A stretch of 64,000 nucleotides of DNA from CAYMUC01 sp964471865. GTDB lineage: Bacteria > Actinomycetota > Acidimicrobiia > Acidimicrobiales > Ilumatobacteraceae. The notes below the pieces were generated by a model, which was not told the origin of the DNA, did not search any database, and saw only the letters and a program-made list of their open reading frames with translations. Position numbers and translations under genes: made by a program. This document shows positions 26,411 through 34,769 of this stretch, piece after piece; the stretch's first letter is position 1, and the number at the start of each line of letters is the position of its first letter. The stretch covers positions 133,230 through 197,229 of the forward strand of contig CAYYHU010000001.1 in assembly GCA_964471865.1 (NCBI GenBank). Direction: 5' to 3'.

Positions 26411-27673
26411 TCAGTCGAGATCGAAGAGATCCCGCACAGCGGCGGCGTGACGATCACCCCGAGGCGTTCCCGCCTCGGCCTTGAGTCTCACGGAGGGTTC
26501 GTGCAGCAGTTTTGCGAGCATCGAACGAGTCAGGGCTTCCACGGCGTCTCGTTGATCCTCATCGAGACCCTCGAGTCGCGACCGGAACCGATCGATCTCC
26601 TCGGTTCGGATCCGCTCCGCCCGGTCCCGAAGCGCACTCACCAGCGGAGCGGCCTGACGGGCCGTGGCGTCCACCTGGTACCGCTCGCGTTCGTCGACCA
26701 CGATCTCCCACACTCGGTCCATCTCGGCGCGGCGCGCTTCGAGGCCCCGTGACGCCCAGTCGCGGAGATCGTCGAGATCCAACAGCGTCACCGCCTCCAA
26801 CAGACCGACCGCCGCGTCCACGTCCCGAGGCAGACCCAGATCCACCATCAACACCGGCCGACCCGCACGAGCCTGCATGGCCGAGGCCACCATGTCAGCG
26901 GTGATCGTCGTCGCACCAGCACCCAGGCAGGTGACCACCACATCGCTCACAGCGAGACGGTCTTCGAGTTCGTCGAGAGATCCCGTAGACGCTCCGACCC
27001 GTCGGGCCAACGCTTCGCCCCGAGCGACCGTCCGGTTGAGCACCGTCACCGAACCGGCACCGGCGCCCGCAAGGGCGGTCACCACACCCTCTCCCACCTC
27101 GCCGGCCCCGACGACGAGCACCTGCGCCCCATCGAGGGAACCAAGGCGATCCTGGGCCATCTCGACAGCGGCGTGAGACACGCTCGCGGTACCCCGCCCG
27201 ATAGCGGTTTCGGTGCGGACCCGCTTGCCGACTTCGAGAGCATGACGGAACAAGCCGTTGAGAACCGGGCCCGCAGCGCCGCCTTGTCGGGCCGCGTCCC
27301 AGGCTCGGCGAAGTTGGCCTTGGATCTCGGACTCACCGAGTACCGCTGAGTCGAGGCCCGCAGCCACCGAGAACAGATGAGAGATCGCTGCGGTGTCGTG
27401 ATGGGAGAACAAATGAGGATGGAGATCCTCCGGTGCCAGCGATCCGACCTCGCACAGGGCGTCGCGAACGTCGGCATAGGCATCGTGGAACCGCTCGGTC
27501 ACGGCGTAGATCTCGGTGCGGTTGCACGTGGAGACGACGACGGCCTCACGAATATCGGTGCGACTCACCAGGCCATGGAGCAACTTGGGCAGGTCGGTCT
27601 CGTTCACCGTCAGGCGCTCGAGGACCTCGAGGGGACCTGTCGTGTGCTGCACTCCGATCGCCAGGATCGTCAC
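26411..27673 (-). CDS. hemA: glutamyl-tRNA reductase
   Basis: First committed enzyme of C5 haem synthesis: reduces glutamyl-tRNA(Glu) to glutamate-1-semialdehyde with NADPH. 420 residues. The catalytic cysteine is Cys50 in VVSTCNRTEIYAV. The NADPH domain opens VLVVGAGEVGEGV, and the C-terminal dimerisation helices are present. The gene starts 33 nt after rex. Confidence 0.98.
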   Translation of the reverse strand: MTILAIGVQHTTGPLEVLERLTVNETDLPKLLHGLVSRTDIREAVVVSTCNRTEIYAVTERFHDAYADVRDALCEVGSLAPEDLHPHLFSHHDTAAISHLFSVAAGLDSAVLGESEIQGQLRRAWDAARQGGAAGPVLNGLFRHALEVGKRVRTETAIGRGTASVSHAAVEMAQDRLGSLDGAQVLVVGAGEVGEGVVTALAGAGAGSVTVLNRTVARGEALARRVGASTGSLDELEDRLAVSDVVVTCLGAGATTITADMVASAMQARAGRPVLMVDLGLPRDVDAAVGLLEAVTLLDLDDLRDWASRGLEARRAEMDRVWEIVVDERERYQVDATARQAAPLVSALRDRAERIRTEEIDRFRSRLEGLDEDQRDAVEALTRSMLAKLLHEPSVRLKAEAGTPRGDRHAAAVRDLFDLD

Positions 27674-27706
27674 GACCGTTCACTCCCGTTCGACACCGAC
27701 GCCACT

Positions 27707-28399
27707 CTAGGACCTCGGCAGCAGCGAGTGCTCACCGACCGCGAGCGGCCGGCGAGTGGTCATCACTCGGCGCTGCTCGTTGTAGCTGAGGACCTGCAGT
27801 TCCAGGGCGAGATCTACTCGCCGAACGAAGACGCCCGTGGGCACGGCCAACACCACGGGAGCAAAATTCAGAATGCTCGTCACCCCGGCGCGCACCAGCA
27901 GTTCCGCAGCCTCTTGGGCAGCGGTCGGCGGAGTGGCGATGACGCCGATGGATACCTGTTTCGAGCCCACCACCTGGGCGAGATCGTCGAGGTGGCGTAC
28001 CCGAACTCCCCCGATGACCGAGCCGACCTTGGCCGGATCGACATCCACGATGCCCACCACGGGGAAACCCCGTTCACCGAAACCACCATGCCCAGCCAGG
28101 GCCTGGCCGAGATTTCCGGCTCCGACGATGACGACGGGCCAGTCGTGATCGAGGCCGAGTTCGTGGCGGATCTGGTAGACGAGATAGGCCGTTTCGTAGC
28201 CCACGCCACGGGTGCCGTAACTACCCAGATACGACAGATCCTTACGGACCTTGGCCGCGTTCACCCCCGCGAGTTCCGCGAGACGATCCGAAGAGATGTG
28301 ATCCACACCCTCGTCGGCAGCCGCTGACAAGATGCGCAGGTACTCCGGGAGGCGCTCGACGGTGGCGTCGGGGATCCGGCGGCGGGGGCGCTCGACCAT
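27707..28399 (-). CDS. rex: redox-sensing transcriptional repressor Rex
   Basis: Senses the NADH/NAD+ ratio and represses respiratory and haem genes when NADH is high. 230 residues. The N-terminal winged helix (about 10-75) includes ISSDRLAELAGVNAAKVRKD. The Rossmann domain opens PVVIVGAGNLGQALAGHGGF and the C-terminal swapped helix is present. It heads the hem cluster, as in Streptomyces. A candidate Rex operator overlaps its own promoter. Confidence 0.97.
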   Translation of the reverse strand: MVERPRRRIPDATVERLPEYLRILSAAADEGVDHISSDRLAELAGVNAAKVRKDLSYLGSYGTRGVGYETAYLVYQIRHELGLDHDWPVVIVGAGNLGQALAGHGGFGERGFPVVGIVDVDPAKVGSVIGGVRVRHLDDLAQVVGSKQVSIGVIATPPTAAQEAAELLVRAGVTSILNFAPVVLAVPTGVFVRRVDLALELQVLSYNEQRRVMTTRRPLAVGEHSLLPRS

Positions 28400-28408
28400 G
28401 GAATTGTC

Positions 28409-28437
28409 ACGCTATGCGCTCGTGCAGAATTTCACAA
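28409..28437 (-). promoter_or_regulatory. candidate rex promoter with overlapping Rex operator
   Basis: On the minus strand, TTGTGA (28437-28432) and TAGCGT (28414-28409) form a -35/-10 pair with exactly 17 nt between them. The -35 lies in TTGTGAAATTCTGCACGA (28437-28420). This resembles one full TTGTGAA arm and a degraded second arm of the actinobacterial Rex site. The second arm is poor, so autoregulation is only suggested. Confidence 0.45.
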
Positions 28438-28469
28438 AGTCGTTCTCGGGTCTGATCCTGTGATCCCGA

Positions 28470-29993
28470 TCACCCCAGATTGCGCCGCAGAACCTTGCCG
28501 CTCAGGTTCCGGGGAAGTTCGTCCACGACGAGCACCTTGTCCGGGCATTTGTATCGTGCCAGCCGGCGCTGAACATGGGCGATGAGGGCATCCTCATCGA
28601 GCTCGGCCCCGTCCACCGACACCACATAGGCCCGCACCGCCTCACCGGTGTGAGCATGAGGCACTCCGATCACCGCGGCGTCGAGAACGAGGGGATGTTC
28701 GCGCAGGGCCTCTTCGACCTCGGCGGGATAGACGTTGAAACCCGACACGATCACGATGTCCTTGGCCCGGTCCACGAGATAGACGTAGCCATCGTCATCA
28801 GCGGTTCCGAGATCCCCGGTGTGAAGCCATCCGTCCTCGTCGAGAACCCGCGCGGTCGCGACCGGATCGTTGAGGTAGCCGGGAAACACGTTCGGCCCAC
28901 GCACCCAGAGTTCGCCGACATCGCCCAGAAGAACATCGTTGCCGTCCTCATCGACGATGCGCAGTTCGACGCCGCTGACCACCTTGCCCACCGAACCCGG
29001 TCGGATCGGGATTCCCACACTCGAGGTCACAACGGGGGCAGCTTCGGTCAGGCCGTATCCCTCGGCGAGTTCGAGTCCGAAACGCTGTCGTAGAGCTTCG
29101 ATCACCTCGGTGGGAGTGCGCGCCGCCCCGGTGAGAGCGAGTCGGATCGAGGCCAGATCACTCGGGTCCACGCCGGGCTGCTGAGCGAGCGCCGACCACA
29201 ACGGCGGTGCTCCTGGAACCACGGTCACGGAACGTTCCCGGACCGAGTCGATGAACGCCGCCGGATCGAAGCGTTGGACCAACAGCACCGTGGCACCTGC
29301 CTCGAGAGCAGCCCCCAACACCACGTTGAGCCCGAAGATATGCGACAACGGCAAGACCCCGTAGACGACGTCCCCGGGACGCAGCGGATCGCCTGAGGAA
29401 CGGCTCTGGTCGATGTTCGCCCGAAGATTTCCGTGTGTCAGCACCGCGGCCCGGGGAGCGCCCGCGGTACCGCTGGTGAACATCAGCACCGCCGGATCAG
29501 ACGCCGACCGCTCAGCGATGGGAGTGGGCGCGACGACGAGGTCCTCGAGGGTGGCCAGGGACCAGGATGGCCATGCGGTCGCCCGGTCGTCATCGCCCAC
29601 GGGATCCACCGGTTCGGCATAGACGGTGAAGCGCAATCCCGGTACGTCACTTCGCCTCAGGGATCGCCATGCGTGTTCTGCGAGTTGCCCCACGATCGCG
29701 GCCACCGCTCCCACGGCGGTGGCTTGGCGGGCGAGCTCGGGGGCCGGGCTCGTGGGATGCAAAGGAACCGCCACCGCCCCCGCGCCCAAGACGGCGAGGT
29801 AGGCCAGCACGAAGTGGCGCCGGTTTCCGATGACGATCACTACTCGATCACCCGGACTCACTCCGGCGGCGACCAATCCCGATCGCACCATCGCGACCTG
29901 ATCGCGCAGCTCTCCATACGACGTGACTCGACCCCGGCTGATCAACGCCGGCGCCTGGGCCTCATGGCCCTCGATGATCTCGGCAAGGTTCAT
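28470..29993 (-). CDS. AMP-forming acyl-CoA synthetase family protein
   Basis: 507-residue adenylate-forming ligase that would activate a carboxylic acid to the acyl-CoA. The P-loop-like motif is MFTSGTAGAPRAAVLTHGN. The A5 motif is AEGYGLTEAAPV, the A7/A8 region reads WLHTGDLG and KDIVIVSGFNVYPAEVE, and the catalytic C-terminal lysine is in GKVLRRNLG. All core motifs are intact. Chain-length or aromatic specificity cannot be told from the sequence. It is upstream of rex on the same strand but separated by 70 nt and a promoter. Confidence 0.93.
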   Translation of the reverse strand: MNLAEIIEGHEAQAPALISRGRVTSYGELRDQVAMVRSGLVAAGVSPGDRVVIVIGNRRHFVLAYLAVLGAGAVAVPLHPTSPAPELARQATAVGAVAAIVGQLAEHAWRSLRRSDVPGLRFTVYAEPVDPVGDDDRATAWPSWSLATLEDLVVAPTPIAERSASDPAVLMFTSGTAGAPRAAVLTHGNLRANIDQSRSSGDPLRPGDVVYGVLPLSHIFGLNVVLGAALEAGATVLLVQRFDPAAFIDSVRERSVTVVPGAPPLWSALAQQPGVDPSDLASIRLALTGAARTPTEVIEALRQRFGLELAEGYGLTEAAPVVTSSVGIPIRPGSVGKVVSGVELRIVDEDGNDVLLGDVGELWVRGPNVFPGYLNDPVATARVLDEDGWLHTGDLGTADDDGYVYLVDRAKDIVIVSGFNVYPAEVEEALREHPLVLDAAVIGVPHAHTGEAVRAYVVSVDGAELDEDALIAHVQRRLARYKCPDKVLVVDELPRNLSGKVLRRNLG

Positions 29994-30024
29994 CCGACGC
30001 GCCCCCTCGCGCCGCTGCGTGCTC

Positions 30025-30108
30025 TCAGAGCACGAGCAACTGCACGATGCCCGCGATCATGATCGCCGCCAGGATGAGTCCCAGAGTGAGCGTGGTCGCA
30101 GGCCGCAC
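30025..30108 (-). CDS. possible 27-residue single-helix peptide
   Basis: A GTG-started frame encodes a 27-residue peptide beginning MRPATTLTLGLILAAIMIAG and ending in TGA, with one hydrophobic helix across almost its whole length. It starts 9 nt after the SAM-hydrolase stop. Near-identical hydrophobic peptides are easily formed by chance in GC-rich DNA, and the Shine-Dalgarno is poor (GAGG only 2 nt away, or AGGGG 12 nt away). Treat as tentative. Confidence 0.35.
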   Translation of the reverse strand: MRPATTLTLGLILAAIMIAGIVQLLVL

Positions 30109-30117
30109 GCCCTCACA

Positions 30118-31011
30118 CTACCCCTGGCGCTCACCGAGGTTCGTCCGCAGGGTCACCGGACTCGTCACGGCCCCTCCAGATGACTCCGAGGACGGAGTGA
30201 GAACGACCGAATCGCCCGCTGCGAGGTCCATCTCCACCGACGCCGGGCTTCGATCCGCACAGATTGCCATCATCCCGTGGGCGTCGGCCATCAATCCGAG
30301 ACCGGGGCCAGCGATGACCGCCGGCTGCGCCACCCAGGTCGCGACCCGCGTTCGGGGTTGGCCGGCGGGATCGATGGTTCGAAGCGACCAGACCGATCCG
30401 ATGTCGAGGCTCCATCGGCTCTGGAGATCCTCAGGTCCGAGATTCAACTGACAGTTGCCGAAGCGGTCGACCCACAACACCTCGGCCACCACCGTGTCCC
30501 CCTCGAAGCGCGGTAAGGGCACGACGGCTGGCAGGAGCATGGCGGGATCGATCGGTGTCCCGAGTTCCTCGAGATCGACACCGGTGCATACTGCGGCCGC
30601 CACCGGCGCCAACAGATCGCGCACCCGGCACGTCCCAGCCGAACCCGGCGCCATCGCCAGGGCTACGGCGCGCTGCGCACCACCCGCCAAGGCCACACCT
30701 GGAGCGATCAGACCATTGTCGGGACCGATGAAAACCCCAGCGCCATCACCCACTTCGACTGCGATCGCTGGGCGCGGCTCAGGGGTGGCGGGATCCACCG
30801 CGGCCAGGATGACCCCTTCGGGGAGATACGGAACGGCGCGGGCGAGCGACAACGATCCGGCCCGGACGTCGAAGGGGGCGATCTCATGAGTGAGATCCAC
30901 CACCCGTACCCCGGGTGCGAGTTCGGCGAACATCGCATGCACCACGCCCACGTGTTCGTCGGTGGTTCCGAGATCGGACAGGAACGTGACCGTGTCGTAC
31001 CGCCGTGCCAT
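30118..31011 (-). CDS. SAM hydroxide adenosyltransferase (SAM hydrolase) family protein
   Basis: 297 residues of the DUF62/fluorinase-like family, which in bacteria splits S-adenosylmethionine to adenosine and methionine with water. The N-terminal motif FLSDLGTTDEHVGVVHA holds the conserved Asp residues, VVDLTHEIAPFDV follows, and the mid-domain has FIGPDNGLIAP. The C-terminal domain has VDRFGNCQLNL. The ATG at 31011 (MARRYDTVTF) fits the family start, while 12 more codons upstream are Arg/Pro-rich. Confidence 0.93.
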   Translation of the reverse strand: MARRYDTVTFLSDLGTTDEHVGVVHAMFAELAPGVRVVDLTHEIAPFDVRAGSLSLARAVPYLPEGVILAAVDPATPEPRPAIAVEVGDGAGVFIGPDNGLIAPGVALAGGAQRAVALAMAPGSAGTCRVRDLLAPVAAAVCTGVDLEELGTPIDPAMLLPAVVPLPRFEGDTVVAEVLWVDRFGNCQLNLGPEDLQSRWSLDIGSVWSLRTIDPAGQPRTRVATWVAQPAVIAGPGLGLMADAHGMMAICADRSPASVEMDLAAGDSVVLTPSSESSGGAVTSPVTLRTNLGERQG

Positions 31012-31350
31012 GAACCCCGACGCTAGAGGTTTCCGCCGTGGTCTCACGCTCGAGGTCGATCGGGATCAGCTCGCCGTGACGGGGTCCGGCCTGAACGCGA
31101 CGGGGCCGGTGCCAACCCCCCGATGGCACCGGCCCTGTCGGCGCAGCCCTTGCGGGCGCGGCTCCCGATCTCCGTCCGGTGGACGACACCGTGTCGGTGA
31201 CCGGTGGTCTTGTGACCTGTGTCTCACCTTACCCGCGTCGTCCCGGCGTGAAAAGTGCCACAACCAGATTTTTCTGAGTATGGCTCTGGCGAGCGCACAG
31301 CCGCGGGCCTCAGCCGGTGTCGGCCTCCAGCAGCGCCGAGTCGATTCGCG
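31012..31350. other. 339-nt region without a recognisable gene
   Basis: Lies between proC and the SAM hydrolase, both leftward. Open frames here are short and have no family features, and no tRNA or COX24-like small ribosomal gene was found. It contains one strong hairpin (31099-31139). The promoter of the SAM hydrolase should lie here, but I could not place it. Confidence 0.6.
31099..31139. terminator. strong GC-rich hairpin downstream of proC
   Basis: GACGGGGCCGGTGCC (31099-31113) pairs with GGCACCGGCCCTGTC (31125-31139), 14 of 15 positions, around an 11-nt loop. There is no T-run on either strand. It could end proC transcription or act as a processing or attenuation element before the SAM hydrolase gene. 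Confidence 0.5.
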
Positions 31351-32139
31351 CTATCCGAGGTCGCGGCTGCGCTGGGTCGCAGCAGCCACCGCGGCGGCAA
31401 ATGCCGCCCGCACCGCTCGGTCCTCGAGCACACTCAGCCCGGCAGCTGTCGTGCCCCCCGGAGAGGTCACCATGGCCCTCAATGTCGCGGGGTTCGCGTC
31501 CTCGACCGACAACATGGCCCCGACTCCGCCGAAGAGGCTGCGCACCATGCGCGCCGCCACATCCCTGGTGAGTCCCTGTGCCACCCCGGCATCGATCATC
31601 GCTTCAGCGACGAGGAACAGATACGCCGGTCCTGAACCGGTCACTCCGGTGACCGCATCGAGATGAGCTTCGGTGACCACCTCGACCGTTCCGACCGCAT
31701 CGAGGATCGAGCGGGCCCACTCGACGTCGTCATCGGTGGCAGATGTCCCCTGCGCAATGGCCGCCGCGCCTCGACGCACCAGTGCCGGAGTGTTGGGCAT
31801 CGCTCTGATCACGGGGATGTCGCCGCCACAGGCCGCTTCGAGACTGGCGAGGCGCACCCCGGCCGCCAGCGACAGGATTCTCCGGGCGCCGGCCGCCACC
31901 GCCCGTGACGCCATCTCACAGGTCTGAGCCGGCTTCACCGCCAGCACGATCCCCGCCCCCGCGACATCGCCGATCTCGGTGCTCACCGCCAGGCCACTGT
32001 GCGCGGCCGCCAAACCCTCGAGTCGCTGACGATCGACATCGACCACGGCCATCGACGCTGGTGACCGCCCGGCCGCCACCAGTCCGCCGAGCAACGCGGC
32101 TCCCATGTTGCCGCCACCGATCAGGACGAGATCGACCAT
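31351..32139 (-). CDS. proC: pyrroline-5-carboxylate reductase
   Basis: Last step of proline synthesis: NAD(P)H reduction of pyrroline-5-carboxylate. 262 residues. The Rossmann motif is VLIGGGNMGAALLGGLVAAG at the N-terminus, and VKPAQTCEM and RAMPNTPALV follow. The family signature in the C-terminal helical domain is VTGSGPAYLFLVAEAMIDAG. Length is normal. Confidence 0.97.
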   Translation of the reverse strand: MVDLVLIGGGNMGAALLGGLVAAGRSPASMAVVDVDRQRLEGLAAAHSGLAVSTEIGDVAGAGIVLAVKPAQTCEMASRAVAAGARRILSLAAGVRLASLEAACGGDIPVIRAMPNTPALVRRGAAAIAQGTSATDDDVEWARSILDAVGTVEVVTEAHLDAVTGVTGSGPAYLFLVAEAMIDAGVAQGLTRDVAARMVRSLFGGVGAMLSVEDANPATLRAMVTSPGGTTAAGLSVLEDRAVRAAFAAAVAAATQRSRDLG

Positions 32140-32219
32140 GTCAACACGGTACCTGGCGAGTACGCGCCCGCCCGGACCATCGCTACAGCCCTCGCCACCA
32201 GGCCCGCTCGGTCAGGAAG

Positions 32220-32699
32220 TCAGGTGGCGAACCGCGATGCGAACCCGATCGCCAACAGCGAACGGAAACTGCGTTCCACCTCGGCGAAAAGGGTTCCAAC
32301 GATGCGGTCGAGTTCTCCCGCGCTCAACGAGCCGAGACCGATCTCACCGCGTAGGAACACGGCGTCTTCGATTCCGAGGGCGTAATGCGCGCCCACCAGA
32401 TGTTGGTTGCGGCGCAGAAGCATCTCGAAGAGTGCTGCATGGTTCTCTTCTGGATACGGCATCACATAGGTTTCATAACGCAGGGTGCGCTGTCCGAGTT
32501 CGAACCAGATCGTGGTGATCTCTTTGTCGACGCCACCGAGGCGCAGATACCACCGCAAGGCATCCTCGGCGCCACCGCCCAACTGTCCGGTCCGATCGAG
32601 AGCCTGCACCGACGGATTCTCAGCCGCCGTGGCTGCCAACCATTCATCGAGACGGCGGGCGAGAATTTCACGTTCACCGTCGCCGAAGAGTCGTTCCAT
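32220..32699 (-). CDS. YbjN-domain protein
   Basis: 159 residues of the YbjN sensory-regulator-like fold, with the characteristic order: a short helical start, a beta-rich middle WYLRLGGVDKEITTIWFELG and LRYETYVMPYPEENHAALFE, then helices. In many actinobacteria a ybjN-type gene sits next to mshA, as here (9 nt apart). The biochemical role is unknown. No catalytic residues are evident. Confidence 0.88.
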   Translation of the reverse strand: MERLFGDGEREILARRLDEWLAATAAENPSVQALDRTGQLGGGAEDALRWYLRLGGVDKEITTIWFELGQRTLRYETYVMPYPEENHAALFEMLLRRNQHLVGAHYALGIEDAVFLRGEIGLGSLSAGELDRIVGTLFAEVERSFRSLLAIGFASRFAT

Positions 32700-32708
32700 C
32701 GCAACCTC

Positions 32709-33974
32709 TCAGGAGCACTCGACGCGCGAGCGCACCCGCAGATCGGCATAGGCCCGACGAAGCCGAGCCGCCGCCAGGCTCCAGGTGTAACGCTGAGCTC
32801 GCTCAGCCCCAGCGGCACCCATCGAGTTCGCCAGGTTGGGATCGTCGAGCAGTCGGTCGATATCGCGGGCGAATTCGACGGGATCTCGTTCTGGGACCAA
32901 GAAACCGGTTCGACCGTGATCCACGAGGGTCAACAATCCACCGACTGCACTTGCGACGACCGGAATGCCACACGCCGCCGCTTCGAGAGCGACGAGGCCG
33001 AAGCTCTCACTTCGACTCGGCACCACCACCACATCGCTGGCGCGGTAGTACGTGGACAGGAGATGATGCGGCTGAGGCGCCACCAACTCGAGACGGTCCC
33101 TCACCCCGAGGGCTTCGGCTTGAGCCAGAACCCGCTCGACCTCGGCGTCGCCAGCGACACCACTGGCGCCGCCCACGACGACGAGTCGAGCGTCGTTGCG
33201 TCGCAGTTCGGCCAGGGCTCCTACCGCAACGTCGAGACCTTTGAGGGGTTGTATCCGTCCGACGAACAACACCACCGCGCCCGAACCCCAGCCGAGAGCG
33301 CGCCGAGCCCCCGCCCGATCACCGGGAGCGAAGAACGCGTGATCGACTCCGGGGGGAACGATTTCGATACGACCCGGTGGATCACCGTGGAGTCGGCGGA
33401 CCTGACGCTCCTCTTCGGTACAGGACACACACACCGTGTCGGTGCAGCCCCAGATCCCCAGTTCGGTCTGTTCTCGATGCAACGGCTCGGGGTCACCACC
33501 TTCGGCCTTGACGCGAGCGAAGGTGTGAAAGGTCATGACCAGAGGCAGATCTAGTTCGTGTTTGAGGCGATGTCCAGCGATTCCCGACAACCAGTAGTTC
33601 GCATGGATGACATCGACCCCACCCTCGGCGCGTATATGTCGGGCGACGCCGTCTGCGAAGTCGTCGACCACCTCGAGGAGATCCTCTTTGGCCAGGTCAT
33701 AGGGTCCGGCCTCGATGTGAACGACCCGGTGATGGGGTTCTACGTGGACGACCTCAGGAAGGTCATGGGCCCATCGGCGCGTGTAGGTCGTGCACTGCAC
33801 TCCCGCATGAGCCAGCGCCGAGACGAGTTCGCGCACGTACACGTTCATCCCGCCCGAATCGCCCGACCCCGGTTGGGCGAGCGGAGAGGTGTGCAAAGAC
33901 AGCACCGCGACACGAAGCACGGGGGGATCAACCCGATGCGATGTCATCGCATTCCCGGAGTCGCGCACCGTCAC
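32709..33974 (-). CDS. mshA: D-inositol-3-phosphate glycosyltransferase (mycothiol synthesis)
   Basis: GT4-family enzyme that joins GlcNAc to inositol-3-phosphate in the first step of mycothiol synthesis. 421 residues from a GTG that overlaps the preceding stop by 4 nt, or 412 from the ATG at 33947. The acceptor region has SGGMNVYVRELVSAL and VIHANYWLSGIAG. The donor site has VGRIQPLKGLDVAVGALAEL and SRSESFGLVALEAAACG. Mycothiol is restricted to actinobacteria, so this gene is a good taxonomic marker. Confidence 0.93.
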   Translation of the reverse strand: MTVRDSGNAMTSHRVDPPVLRVAVLSLHTSPLAQPGSGDSGGMNVYVRELVSALAHAGVQCTTYTRRWAHDLPEVVHVEPHHRVVHIEAGPYDLAKEDLLEVVDDFADGVARHIRAEGGVDVIHANYWLSGIAGHRLKHELDLPLVMTFHTFARVKAEGGDPEPLHREQTELGIWGCTDTVCVSCTEEERQVRRLHGDPPGRIEIVPPGVDHAFFAPGDRAGARRALGWGSGAVVLFVGRIQPLKGLDVAVGALAELRRNDARLVVVGGASGVAGDAEVERVLAQAEALGVRDRLELVAPQPHHLLSTYYRASDVVVVPSRSESFGLVALEAAACGIPVVASAVGGLLTLVDHGRTGFLVPERDPVEFARDIDRLLDDPNLANSMGAAGAERAQRYTWSLAAARLRRAYADLRVRSRVECS

Positions 33975-34492
33975 GGTTCCAACAACCCATCGACGGTCGC
34001 TGTCCCATCCCGATAACGGCCCACGAGTTCGGCCGTCAAGGCATCGATCCGTTCGAACAGTGCATTACGTTCAGCCGAGCACGCATGCTCGAAAGCGTCC
34101 AATTCGGCGTCGAGTCGCTCCAAGGCGTCGAGATCGAGCTCGGCCAACGCGCCGTAGCCGAACTCCTCGCAGCGGCGATCGAGCTCACCCAGTAGCGGGT
34201 GATCCTCAGGGACGTCGGTGTCACGCGGGGGACGCGATGAACCCCCTGCCATCCGAGACGCGAGAACCTCGGCCAGATCGCTGGTCACATCGAGATGGAC
34301 GCCTTCTCGACGCCGACTCGCTTCCGCCCGCACCAGATCCAAGCGGCCCTGAGCGAGACGGCGGACATAGGACACCGCATCCTCGGCCTGTTGAAGCCGA
34401 TTCCGCTCCTCGCGCAGCACGGCCAGCGGCAGGCTCGAGGGGTCCCCGGCCGGATCCACCGACTCGTCGTCATCCTGGAATGGGGACGCCAT
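33971..34492 (-). CDS. RsiG/AmfC-like protein with two c-di-GMP-type signatures
   Basis: 173 residues, predicted helical coiled coil at both ends with a disordered, charged middle (about 80-100). The c-di-GMP signature E(x3)S(x2)R(x3)Q(x3)D described for the anti-sigma factor RsiG is present exactly at Glu37, Ser41, Arg44, Gln48 and Asp52. A second copy occurs at Glu135, Ser139, Arg142, Phe146 and Asp150, differing only by Phe for Gln. In Streptomyces, RsiG holds the sporulation sigma factor WhiG when loaded with c-di-GMP. The partner here is unknown and not in the window. It overlaps mshA by 4 nt and follows the MoaD-like gene. Confidence 0.87.
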   Translation of the reverse strand: MASPFQDDDESVDPAGDPSSLPLAVLREERNRLQQAEDAVSYVRRLAQGRLDLVRAEASRRREGVHLDVTSDLAEVLASRMAGGSSRPPRDTDVPEDHPLLGELDRRCEEFGYGALAELDLDALERLDAELDAFEHACSAERNALFERIDALTAELVGRYRDGTATVDGLLEP

Positions 34493-34732
34493 TCACATGC
34501 CTCCCGAAACCGGAGGGAGTACCGCGACCTCATCTGCACCCGATACGGGATGGTCTCGAGCGACGTCATCGCCGTTCACCCAGATCCGACACGATGCCAG
34601 GACGGCAGCGAACTCCGAGCCGTATCGAAGAACCGCCGCATCGAGTACTTCGGCCACGGTCTCACCTGGTAGCTCATCGCGCCCGGTACCGGCCGCGTCA
34701 CGCGCAGCGGCGAAGAGTCGGACCACGGCCAT
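34493..34732 (-). CDS. MoaD/ThiS-family sulfur-carrier protein
   Basis: 79-residue ubiquitin-fold carrier, opening MAVVRLFAAARDAAGTGRDE. The C-terminus is VAVLPPVSGGM: the expected terminal Gly-Gly is followed by one extra Met. Such carriers are adenylated on the last Gly, so the Met would have to be removed or tolerated. The frame extends upstream to 34909, but that part is antisense to the phosphatase gene. The ATG at 34732 is preceded at 8 nt by TACGCT and no Shine-Dalgarno. It could serve molybdopterin synthesis or another sulfur transfer. Confidence 0.85.
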   Translation of the reverse strand: MAVVRLFAAARDAAGTGRDELPGETVAEVLDAAVLRYGSEFAAVLASCRIWVNGDDVARDHPVSGADEVAVLPPVSGGM

Positions 34733-34769
34733 GGCCCGGCAGCGTACCGGCACCGCTACCCTCGCCGCG
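34733..34769. promoter_or_regulatory. 37-nt divergent leaderless-type promoter
   Basis: Only 37 nt separate the start codons of the MoaD-like gene (leftward) and the phosphatase (rightward). A TANNNT box lies just before each: TACGCT (34746-34741) 8 nt before the MoaD ATG and TACCCT (34757-34762) 7 nt before the phosphatase ATG. Neither start has a Shine-Dalgarno. That is the arrangement expected for leaderless mRNAs. Confidence 0.45.
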
